NCBI RefSeq assembly: GCF_032062135.1
Contig: NC_092860.1
Span: 129,257,474 to 129,321,473 of the forward strand
Origin: Pyxicephalus adspersus
Lineage: Eukaryota; Chordata; Amphibia; Anura; Pyxicephalidae
Length of the DNA stretch: 64,000 bases
Reading direction: 5' to 3'
Both the position numbers and the translations under genes were made by a program. Below are positions 47,206-57,075 of the stretch, piece after piece; position 1 is the stretch's first letter; each line of letters opens with the position of its first letter. The notes beneath the pieces were generated by a model. It was given only the letters and a program-made list of their open reading frames with translations, was not told the DNA's origin and did not search any database.

Positions 47206-48222
47206 ATGTCTGGCTCTGCTGTTTCTCGTCGTAAGTGACTAAACAACCCTGATTCATTTTGTTATATCTGTGGCAGTTACACCATTCCCAGTCAAAGGGA
47301 GAACATCAGCACATTTGTAGAGCAAGCCTATTTGGCATATTTTAAAGGTAAACTTGGTGATAAAGATACGTCTTGGGCCCCTCATAAGGTGTGCAAACAA
47401 TGTGTCAGGGATTTACAGATGTGGACAAAGGGAACACTTTATAAGATGCCATTCGGTATACCAATGGTTTGGCGAGAGCCAGGAAATAATTTCAGTGACT
47501 GGTATTTTTGTATCGTGAAAACATCAGGATATAAGAAAAATAAATGTAACATAGAGTATCCTAGTCTACCATTGGCTATACGCCCAGTGGCCCATTCAGA
47601 TGAAATCCCAGTGCCTGAACTCAGATGAACTTGCCTGATTGGAGGTGCCTCCAATCAGCTGTAACCGCAGGTTACCATGGTCAGTGGGCTGTACTTATCA
47701 TTGATAAGTACAATCCAGTGACCGTGGAACCTGAACTCAGATGAACTCTTAATGGAGATCCTCCATTGAGGGTTCATCTGAATTTGCCTGCACTTACAGC
47801 TGATTGGAGGCGCCCGCATGCCTCCAATCAGCTGTGACCGCAGGTTTCCTTGTTCACTGGGATGTAACAGCCCGGAGATAGTGGGAACCTGAACCCTGGA
47901 CTTTCATGGAATTCGCAACTCTATTTGCCGAAATTTCGCGGACCCAAATATTGTCCACAAACTCTTGGAGAGCTACAAAATGCGTGGTTGCAATATGAGC
48001 ATCAAGGTACATTTTCTGCATAGCCATCTTTCATACTTCTCGGAAAACCTTAGTGCAGTCAGTGATGAGCAAGGTGATCGATTCCACCAAGATTTGAAGG
48101 TCATGGAAGGAGGGTATAAGGGTAGATGGGATGTACATATGATGGCTGACTACTGTTGCAGCATCCGACAGGATTGTCCTAACACTGAACACTCCAGGGA
48201 AAACTCTAAAATTTTACCTTAA
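47206..48222 (+). pseudogene. Transposon-borne Cys-rich protein gene, broken
   Basis: The ATG at 47206 follows a splice-acceptor-like pyrimidine run and starts MSGSAVSRRK, then an in-frame TGA at 47236. The same frame continues NNPDSFCYICGSYTIPSQRE, AYLAYFKGKLGDKDTSWAPH, KVCKQCVRDLQMWTKG, MPFGIPMVWREP and YFCIVKTSG to a stop after 47628. CYIC, CKQC and CIV are spaced like zinc ligands. About 335 bases of non-homologous sequence follow, then the same frame resumes at 47965 with MRGCNMSIKVHFLHSHLSYF, SDEQGDRFHQD and MMADYCC, ending at 48222. The 8493-8911 copy shows that a middle part (EGIFIGPH...FLGN) belongs between them. From memory this family is multi-copy and uncharacterised in arthropods and fish. 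No catalytic motif is recognised; it may be a transposase or an accessory protein. Confidence 0.75.
47614..47940. mobile_element. Palindrome-rich insertion replacing the middle of the transposon gene
   Basis: GATTGGAGGTGCCTCCAATC (47638-47657) and a longer variant with GATTGGAGG...CCTCCAATC near 47802-47832 are hairpins, as is GTACTTATCATTGATAAGTAC, the last only partly quoted by its arms GTACTTATCA and TGATAAGTAC. CCTGAACTCAGATGAACT occurs twice (47614-47631 and 47730-47747). GC content exceeds that of the flanking gene. Probably one or two nested MITEs; ends not resolved. Confidence 0.55.
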
Positions 48223-48735
48223 CCGCTTACCCGAATAATTTTCAAATGTTTTACTGTAAATAAAATGTCATAGAGCAACAATAAATCTTTTGTATAAAAA
48301 AAAAGAAATTTAAATAAACAGTACATTCAAGTTATTCTTTCAATATTTTTTCATTGTATGTAAAATTTGTATTTTTTTTTGACAAAAATGGAGAGTACCC
48401 TGTATTTTAGAAACTGGATGTGACAGGAAAAACTGAGGTCATTTCTGGATTCACCACCAAATGTATCTAACTCAACAAAAAATGTGTTCCCCAGTGTTAT
48501 CTGACACCTGGGAAGGATGGAGTATGGGAACACTACTGGAGCTAATAATACCATCACATATCTTGTCCAATGATTGCAGTGCAGACACCTGTAGTCCCTT
48601 CTTCTTACTGGACTCATCTTAGCATCCCTTGGAACAGCCTACCCTCTGGCCTAGGCACCCCAAAGCAGGCAATTTTACAAGATAATCACTGCATTTCTGT
48701 AATGCAGTTACTGCTTGGGGGCTATTGTTTTGTTT

Positions 48736-48804
48736 TTGGTGGTGGCTGTGTTTAGGGATTAGAAGCTACACTGATCCAGAGCTACTTGCGGCTCTTCAAG
48801 TTCA
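48736..48804 (+). repeat. About 69-bp direct repeat, unit 1
   Basis: TTGGTGGTGGCTGTGTTTAG, GGATTAGAAGCTACACTGAT and CCAGAGCTACTTGCGGCTC recur at 48965-49033 with a few mismatches, 229 bases away. Confidence 0.8.
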
Positions 48805-48964
48805 TTGTACTCAAAGTCATTATATGGTGACAAGCAGAAAACCCCCTCAAAAATTCAGAGGCTAAGGGTATGTTCATACTAATGATTTTTGCAAACTGTT
48901 ATAAGAAGTAAAATATTTGAACTGGTGTTAACAGTGAATTAATTTGTTTATTGTTTTCAGGTAG

Positions 48965-49033
48965 TTGGTGGTGGCTGTGTTTAGGGACCAGAAGCTACAC
49001 TAATCCAGAGCTACCTGCAGCTCTTCAAGGTCA
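48965..49033 (+). repeat. About 69-bp direct repeat, unit 2
   Basis: Preceded by TTGTTTTCAGGTAGTTGGTG, a string that appears a further time at 50276-50299 without the rest of the unit. Confidence 0.8.
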
Positions 49034-52000
49034 TATGCAGGAGTGGCTAACCATAAGCCATGTTTACCCTTGCAAGGTTGCGTGTGATAACATCATTAAC
49101 CTGCTGGGCACTCTTTGCTTTGTTTGACACATCTCCTCAATCTGGTGGTGCATCAAATTAATATAAAGTACCCTAGCTTTAGGAAATACTTTGAATAGGC
49201 TTAAAAGTTTGCAGACCACTATAGCGTGACCTACTTGGCCAGTGTTCCCCTGGCATAAATGCATCAACTGCCTCAGGAATTAGTAACACAATCCCTCTTA
49301 TTTCCCTTTTGTAGCATGCACTGCGTGCTGTCATAGAGGCACAGCAGCAAAAAGGCTCAGCATGATCCTTTGTCTACTGCCATCATTTCTGCAAGACAAG
49401 GGCAGCAAAAGTCAGAGAAGGAATACAAGGAGAGTGGGAGAAGGAAATGGGGAAAACATTTCCACCTTCTGAAATCTTGGGAAACATACATTGATATTAT
49501 TGAGGTGAGATTGGTGTTCAACTAAGGATATATGGGCAGTTTGTTACAAAAGGGTTTTTTTATCATCCAATGACTGTAAAAGCACCCTAAGATTTAGGTA
49601 AGTAAAGAGATGGACTACGTTCAGGTGGTCATCCCACTGACTAGGGGGCCACAGGCAATCTAATGTAAGAGAGAGCCCAAAATATGGAAAATAAAAGTGT
49701 GACATAAGAACTGCTTTACCTACTTTTCTGACATTGGCAGGATTTTCCCTAATTACTAAAGTTACTAATTCTTGTTAGTTTCCTACAAGGAAGAGCAGTA
49801 GCAGTGCTGGCTGCTCAGTGATGATTTTTTAAATTACATCAGGCACACCCAGCAGGCAGCACCTGAACCACATGGCTGCTTACTGTGGTTACATTGGGTC
49901 CAGGACTGATTTTCGAAAGAACATTATCAAAAGTGAGGATTCCATGGATTGTTGTCCAGGCCCACTAACTTTTTTGAAAATTTGCTGAAGGGCAAATTAA
50001 CTTTTGAAATTTTAAATTTTACTGTTATAGTGTCTCACAATTATCAAAAAGAAAGAGTAAGATATTATTATAATTATTATCAGTTTTGTTTCAAAGTCCC
50101 AAGCAAGTTGGCATTGGCATGATTTTATCATTTCTTCGCTGCAAGACTTGGGCACATTCTTCAAGAAAAGGAGTTTTTTTTTTTTAGCAAGGTGGGGCTG
50201 AAACAGAATGGGTAACATTGTGGATGCTGGTAAAAAAAGTCATTGTATTTGATGTTAAGATCAAAATGTTTTTTATTGTTTTCAGGTAGTTGGTGGTGAT
50301 TGTGTATTTTTTCACACACTACACACAGTGTCCAGGGGCAGTCTGCTGCCCCGCTGTCTCTATAAACGTGAACTGGTAATGCTGGCTTGCAAACATTTGG
50401 TGCGGTTTCAAGTTAATAAACAGGTTAATCCTTCTCTAGGCTCTGTAACCACTGTCAAGCCCCAACAAACATTTGCAAATGGCTGAAAAGTGAAAAATCT
50501 ATTGCTGCGCTTGGTAGCTGTCAGAAGGGGTTCAGGAGTAGTAAAATCCTGTTAATCTGATCATGCTCTATGGTATCTGACCATCTTGAACTATGAAAAC
50601 TCCTTGCCCAACCCAAACAATGGACATAACTCGCAAATTTAAAATAACCAATAAATACCCCAACCAGTATACCAATTTTTCTTAGCCTGAGTGCTAAGAC
50701 AAATTTTTTTGTTGTGGTAGAACACCTGGCAGAACCTTATATTTATGGGATATTTCTGTATCCAATTATAATGAAATTTTCCCAAAGCTGAAACTAATGC
50801 ACAGAAGAACAATAAGTGTTTGGTATCTTCATTTAGTGGTAATCTACAACTTAATGCAAATTATATCCCCATTGTATAGGATATTGCAGCTGAGGAATGT
50901 ATCATAGTTGAAGCACCAACCTCAGGTAGTTAAAATCGAGAAAAAGACAAACAATTTAACTCATTATTTAAATGAAATAATTAGGAGTATTGGAATAAAA
51001 GTATTTCCAAGAAAACCGAAGAGAAATAAAACTACCAGCAATTAGTAACGTATCTATGAACTAGAATATGAAATACATGTACTGGTAAATGTGCAGGTTG
51101 CCATTGTTGACCTCTGCTTTTGAAAATAATTTAGGCAATTACTGTCATAACCCTTTGGGCATCATTTACTAAAGGAGTTTAGGCTTGTTCTCTTAGCAAA
51201 ATGAAATATCATTCTAAAAGTGATAATTTACTTATCTTAGTGATTGAGATGACTTTAGTACTGCAAACATTTGATTCAATGTCCTTTGCAAAAAAAATGT
51301 TCATGACATTCACTAAGCTTAGGTTATTTTATCCCTTACAGACTGATTATTAACTTAGTTTTTAACCACACCACACTCACTTTTTTAGTAACTGACAGGA
51401 GGCATTAACACCATAGTTAGAGTACTAACCTTTTCAACAAGGCAAAATGGTAACCTACTTACTCTTCTTGAAATAGTTTTTTGTCCAGCTTGTTGAAGAC
51501 TAAAGATGCCTGCAAAACATTTGATTGTGTGATGCTTCAAATGTCACAAACAACTGTAGTTTTGTTGTGCTTTGTCAGAACCTAAAAAGGCCGGGGACCA
51601 CTGTACTGATTAGTATGCTTTCGGCCCCCTTTTCCATCCCACACTGGGCTATGTTTCTGTCAGTCCTTCCACTTGCTTGTCAATTAGCTATTCAAGTTGG
51701 GTTGAGCAAGGGGATTCTGGGAAAGCCAATTCTCTCTGCACGAACATCTGACAGAGCTCTCTAAAAATCTAAAAGCACAAATTCACATGGCAGTTCAATG
51801 CAATGTTGGAAAAGAAAGTATTTTTTAAAGTCTTTCTTACTTTTAGGGGCCTATACATTGTTATTATTTAAGTCTCAAATTACCACAATGTATATATTTA
51901 ATAGCAAAAGTTAAAATATGTGTGCTGGGCACCACCTTTTTAACCAAATATTTCAAAATGTCACATAATAAATTGATGCTTGTTTTTGTTTTATATCCTG

Positions 52001-52959
52001 TGTATTTAATTTTATATAAAAGGCCTGTTTAGTCTAGGAAACTACCTACCAGCAATGACAACTTTATATTAGAAGGTTCTTTTTTAAGTAATAGCAAAAA
52101 ATTGAGTTCATGGAGGTTACTGTCACCATGGAAACTGAAGCTCTTTATCTAAAACTGCAGAAAACAAAGTGAAAGCGTAGCGGAGTTCTGGTGCTCATAT
52201 AGTGCCCTAACTACGACCTCAGCTTTGCTGAAAATTGTCCGATCTCCAGACAAATGAGTTATGATTTTTTTAAGAAGGTTTAATACTAGTCTTGCAGAGC
52301 AGCTTTTAATCTAAAAGTTAGAATCATACAACCTTGTCTTTTCACTTGGGTTCTGTGCATTACATTCTGATTTCAGCAAGCATTTGAAGCAACACAACAA
52401 TCTATTAGATAGAATTTGAAATCTAAGGCAGTTTGTGGAGTTTTACCTGCAAGTGCTTCTGGCACAAAGTAAGTAGGCTGCCTATGTAAACAAATAAAAG
52501 TTACATTTCCGCAAGAACATTTCACCTTTCACATCAGCAGAAGCTTTTAGCCAAATATGTCTCCATCAATATGCCGCACACACACACACTCTAAGGCTTG
52601 TTTACACTGGTGCATTGCCAAGGCACATTACTGATATTTGGCATAAGAATGCAAGACCAGTCCTTTTTACATCGATTAGACTAGTAAACATTGAAGTACT
52701 GAACCAGAGCATGTTAAAGAAAAAATTAAAGATAACCTTCATGCTTTTTCTACATTTCCTATTCTAGTCGACTAAATGTTTTGTGTTGGCTTTTTTTTTC
52801 AATTTGACACTCTCATATACTTTTTTTTCATGGACAATCACAAAACCCACCATAATTGCTGCTTTGTCTATTGCCATTAAAACTTACCTTGGTGCCTCAT
52901 TAAATCTTGCAGCACTGTTTACATCATCTGTATAGCCCAGTCTTTTTCGTACTGAAAAA
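49034..52959. other. No gene seen
   Basis: No supportable gene. 49300-49480 is less AT-rich. Contains the short third copy of TTGTTTTCAGGTAGTTGGTG at 50276 and an X-box-like word at 52122. (CA)n at 52574-52590. Confidence 0.45.
52122..52135 (+). promoter_or_regulatory. X-box-like (RFX) word
   Basis: GTCACCATGGAAAC resembles the RFX-type X-box GTTGCCATGGAAAC with two differences. Like the word at 39830 it is followed by TGAA. No promoter was seen; chance is possible. Confidence 0.2.
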
Positions 52960-53110
52960 ATTGCCCTCCCACAGTAGTCACTAGAATACATCTTTATAGA
53001 CACCTAAAAACATCATTACAACATCATAAAATTGGCTCTACCAAGTGGTCTTGGTTCCTAATCTATGCAGGCATCATCAAATAGAAAGGTATGTCAGCCA
53101 TGGTTTAAAG

Positions 53111-53495
53111 CAGTGGTTTCCAACCTTTCGGACCTCACGGACCATTAAATCCATGGAATCTGGACCGTGCATGCGATGGGAGCAAGTGTGTCACTCAAAG
53201 GGGAAGAAACTTTCCCAAGAGTGACATCATGATGCCAGAACCTGCCCACTCTGCCATCACAGGTTAAAACCTGTTTGCTAAACATCCTGAGGGGACAGGA
53301 GCGTAGGACTGTCGACCAAACGAAAGTTGTGTCCACAGCCCTGCGCTACTGTCCCCTCAGGATGTTTAGCAAGCAGGTCTGGCCCTGCGATAGGAGAGTG
53401 GGCGGGTTGTATCTATATGGAGGACAGAGCCGCGGACCACCAAATTGTTCTCAAGGACCACCAGTGGTCCACAGACCATCGGTTGGCGACTGCTA
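53111..53495. mobile_element. hAT non-autonomous element (CAGTGGTTTCCAACC), TSD GTTTAAAG
   Basis: 385 bp. The left end CAGTGGTTTCCAACCTTTC and the minus-strand right end TAGCAGTCGCCAACC are imperfect terminal inverted repeats. An exact 8-base duplication GTTTAAAG flanks it (53103-53110 and 53496-53503), as expected for hAT. A second, longer inverted repeat lies inside (53240-53307 and 53341-53406). CpG-containing and less AT-rich than its surroundings. No transposase. Confidence 0.85.
53240..53406. repeat. Internal inverted repeat of the hAT element
   Basis: Arms of about 67 bases. GCTAAACATCCTGAGGGGAC on the left has its exact complement GTCCCCTCAGGATGTTTAGC on the right; outer parts (CTGCCCACTCT / AGAGTGGGCGG) also pair. 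Spacer about 33 bases. Confidence 0.85.
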
Positions 53496-53524
53496 GTTTA
53501 AAGAATCCGTAGCAACCTCTAGAG

Positions 53525-53803
53525 CAATGTTTCTTGACCTTTTTTAACATGGGGGAACCCTTTAAATAATTTTCAGGTCTTCAGGGAATCTCCTGCTTTA
53601 ATATATCCACTATATTCACAGCTCACAGTACAATAGTGTAGTGGTCAATAGGAAGGTTGTCTGTTACATTGGCCAGTGAAAGAATGTCACCCTTACAGAT
53701 AGTGAAAAAGATCACTGGAGTCAGTTCAATTGACCTGGGAGACACAAATTGCTCATTGCTCAAAGGAACCTCTAGCAAACTTTGGAGGACCCCTACTGTT
53801 CCA
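53525..53803 (+). mobile_element. hAT-like non-autonomous element, copy B
   Basis: Head CAATGTTTCTTGACCTTTTT, then TTTTCAGGTCTTCAGGGAAT, CCTGCTTTAATATATCCAC, GGTCAATAGGAAGGTTG, TCAATTGACCTGGGAGACAC and CAAAGGAACCTCTAGCAAAC. Parallels copies A and C. It abuts the tail of copy E. Confidence 0.65.
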
Positions 53804-55430
53804 TGTAAGTCTGGTTGATGACGTTGATAATATGTACACAGTGGTAAATGAAAACCCCCAAAACTAACACTTATACCAACTAAAAATTGGTTTCTTTTAG
53901 ATAGTATTATATTTATGTGTACAAGTTTAGTTTGTGTTATGTATGAGAAGTTGAGGTTGTTGGCTTATCAAAGTGCATTATTATTCTGTGAGGTAAAATT
54001 CACTTAGTTTGGCAAGCAAAGTGAAGTTTTGCTGATTTCAGCAATCCAATCATGCAAAATCATGTTTTTTCCTTACATTCAATTGGGTATTCTTTTTAAT
54101 TGGCTTTTTTCACCACCACTTATTACTAAATCAAGTTAATATCCCTTTCAGAATGATAATTCACTTTGCTTTGCAAACTTTTATACATTGTAATACAATA
54201 AACATTTTCTACACTAGATGGACAAAGTATTGTCATATGGTGTCAGTGTCTACACTAGGTCTTAGAATTACCTAAGTAAACTCTTCTACAAACTAGGTGT
54301 CTTCATGATTAGGGCTGTGCTAGCAACAAAAGAAAATCCACTGTGTGCTATTTCTCCTGCTGACCCATCAAACAGTGCACAGTGGGTGTTCTATGTTTTT
54401 ATTTTTCTGCCTTATGTCATATCCTTCCCACAACCCCTTGATACTAGCTGTGCAATTCTTGTTAAAAGTTGTGTTTACGTATATAAATTGGATCTGTGAA
54501 ATGGATGATCATGCCATTGTTGTATGTATGCCTGGGTACAGATTCCTCTTGATTTTGCAGTTGTTTTTTTTTTTTTTTTTTTGCTATTAGCTTGCGGTTT
54601 ACTGTCAACAAATAGAAAAAATAATGGAAACAAATAACCTCAGCCAAATGTCATTTTCGAGGCAGATCTCTGAAGTTTACTCTTTTTAGAGCTGCCATCT
54701 AGGGATCAAAAGTGTGCTGTGACATAAAGGAATGAGCATTAAAGAGCACACACACATTGTTAAATTAGATGAGCAAAATGAATGAATGAAAATTAATAGC
54801 CTTCTTGTAGAATTATTTGGGTATAGAATTACCCATGGCCTGCTTCAAAACAAAACCAAACAGACTGGATATCTTTGATTACAGAAACAAAGTCCCTTGC
54901 TAGAATAATGCGGAATAGTTGTTCTAGGGAATAACTATGGTTGACACCAATGAGATCTGTCTGTTTTACTCTGGCATTTGCTACAGAGCTGAAATGGTAA
55001 ACTTGGGGAACACTATACTGGCCACTATACTTATACTATAGTGGTCACTATACTTACTATGGGGCTTTTATTGGCTCATTTTATTTATCTAACCTAAAAG
55101 TTTCAGAATTGCTGCCCTTTGAAGAATTACTTTCTCTATTTATTGTAGTGACTGTTGTCACCACGACAAAAATGTAAGGGGAAATACAAAATTGTAAATT
55201 GGAACTCTTCTTTTTTCTTGTTGTATCTACATGACAAGGTAGGGAGATTTAAACCATTCTCTATCCAAATTGAAGTAAAAAGGCTTTAGGTTATGTTATG
55301 ACTTTAGCATAATTCCTCATGACATGACCCTGCTGTTCATGTTCGCTGAGTGGAACATAAAGTAGTTTGTGTAATCGGAAGCCTACACAGGTACAGAAAA
55401 ATCATATGGAAACATCATATGGAGATAGTC
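53804..55430. other. No gene seen
   Basis: AT-rich sequence with a poly-T run at 54564-54582. Overlapping frames at 54305-54590 lack motifs. Confidence 0.5.
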
Positions 55431-55606
55431 AGAGAAAGGAAGGTGATTCAGCCAACCTGGAATGGATCTGGTCCAGGACTGAAAACTTTTGCTAACAAAT
55501 AGCAAATTACTTTTAAGAAAATCCAATCCAGGTTTGCTGGATGACCCAGCTTCACTAATGAACGTGTATCCTCTTCAGTCTTGGAGAGCTTTAATAAATC
55601 AGGCCC
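55431..55606. mobile_element. Palindromic MITE, GGGCC family, copy 6 (left end truncated)
   Basis: Starts inside the left arm (GGTGATTCAGCCAACCTGG), followed by the mirrored CCAGGTTTGCTGGATGACCC, AGCTTCACTAATGAACGTG and a complete right end GAGAGCTTTAATAAATCAGG plus CCC. Confidence 0.8.
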
Positions 55607-56880
55607 AATGTCCCAAAGGTGACCAGAGCTTCTTCAAGGATAGCATATCTCTACCATTGAAAATAAATTGGTTACTGAAAACAAAATGTGTTTTGCGCAG
55701 TAAGAGAGACCATTTTTACTCAACTCAGAATCTCAAGATTTCCCAGGAGCTGCAATATATAGTGGGGATTTTTTACTAAATTTTTTTTTTGAGTGACTGA
55801 CTTCAAATGTGGGGGAATAACACACAGAGGAAAGTTATTTTCAAATGAAAGGTCTGCTTGAAAGAAAAGCACTTGCAGAAAAGCATTATTGTATTGATAC
55901 AATCATCTGTTTACATTTTTTCCCCAAAACTTAACAAAGTGTGCTACATTTACCATTTTTGGTTACCAAATGTAATTTAAATTGAAAGTTCAATAGAATT
56001 AGAATTCTGTATATTTTTGATATTCACTGAAGTTGCACTCCCGTGTAATTGATTTTCTTTGTCCTCTTGTCCTCGCGTGCTACTTTGGTTCAACTTTGTT
56101 TTATAATTAGTCACAGTACAGTCAGTTGTGCCATGCAAAAGTCAATTTCAGTAGACATCCTTTCAGGAAGTAGTCAAAAACAATATAGGCTATTAAAAGT
56201 GCTTCCTACTTGTCAACTTTAATTGACTGTTATTCCAATAAGGAAAGTATTATTAATTAGTTCAATACACAATTCATATCACGTGGGAAATGTTTATGAG
56301 GATTATCGAACAAAAAGATTTTTTTTCTGGAGCTACAGTGGGACAGAGACTGTTTTACGCATACTTGCGATCAATAAACATCTCATAAAAATTATGTCTA
56401 GATATCTGCTTGTTTTCAATCATTTTCAAATTCATTTTTGTATACCAGATCTAATTACCTTACTATACTCTTGATACATAGTATTAAACACACCCACATT
56501 TTGTGATTTACCAAACAGAAATGTTGACATTTGATGAGCTCCAAGCATGGAACAAGTATATGTGTCAACGTCTACAGAAGACTAATTTCTGTTCATTAAA
56601 TTAGCTTGGTAAATATAATGTGTCAAGAATTAACTAAATTTCCTTCAGTCTAGACTGTGAAGATAGTTATTTACTGCAGATGGGAATATATCATTCTACT
56701 GAACAGAGTTAAGTTAACTTTGATGAGCATATAATGTTCTTTGCTAATAAAACAAATAATGCAGTTAAAGGGACCTGTACATACGTCCAGTCTCTTTGTA
56801 GGATTGCAGACAAAATTTGCAAGAACAGTATCTTTTCTCAAAATATGTCATCTTCCATACATAAAATCCAGTCCTGGTTC
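55607..56880. other. No gene seen
   Basis: AT-rich sequence; the frame 56223-56474 has no motif. Confidence 0.5.
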
Positions 56881-57075
56881 CACTTTGAAGTCGGCTGGAG
56901 ATTGAGACGCACAGAAAAGAAGTGGAGGAAGATGGCAGCACCTGTGATGGAACTGGGACAGATGAGTGTATTTAAAAATTGTGATCAGGCAGGTAAGTTT
57001 ATTTCGCCTGTCTCTTCTGCAATAAAGGACCTGTCAGGTGTCAATGTTTTAATTTCTAGCTTTAGTTCTGCTTTA
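56881..57075 (+). repeat. Dispersed frog repeat, copy 2 of a pair
   Basis: GATCAGGCAGGTAAGTTTAT, CTTCTGCAATAAAGGACCTG and TCAGGTGTCAATGTTTTAAT match 19110-19195 in order. The frame running through here (56734-57090) is repeat-derived and not supported as a gene. Confidence 0.5.

Larger units (their letters stand above)
46929..48496 (+). mobile_element. 1.57-kb DNA transposon with CACTGGGGAACA ends and TTA TSD
   Basis: The left end is CACTGGGGAACAATTTTG; the right end, read on the minus strand, is CACTGGGGAACACATTTTTT. Beyond the first 12 identical bases both continue into T-rich TTTTTTGTTGA(C/G)TT sequence after a 10-base indel. TTA flanks both sides (46926-46928 and 48497-48499). Inside lie a TTGTGCGCTGCTCTACGCAG hairpin-like leader, a 3' splice-like CCTTTCTTTCAG at 47191-47202 and a broken gene at 47206-48222. 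Ends of CACTG type with a short TSD fit CMC (CACTA/Mirage/Chapaev) elements, but PIF/Harbinger also uses TTA. The class is therefore inference. Confidence 0.8.
52960..53524 (+). mobile_element. hAT-like non-autonomous element, copy E, split by a nested insertion
   Basis: 52985-53102 matches copy D (32620-32745) with CTAGAATACATCTTTATAGA, TGGCTCTACCAAGTGGTCTT and TCTATGCAGGCATCATCAAA. The element breaks at GGTTTAAAG (53110), holds an unrelated hAT at 53111-53495, and resumes GTTTAAAGAATCCGTAGCAA, CCTCTAG. Copy D shows the uninterrupted order. The left boundary is uncertain. Confidence 0.6.
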
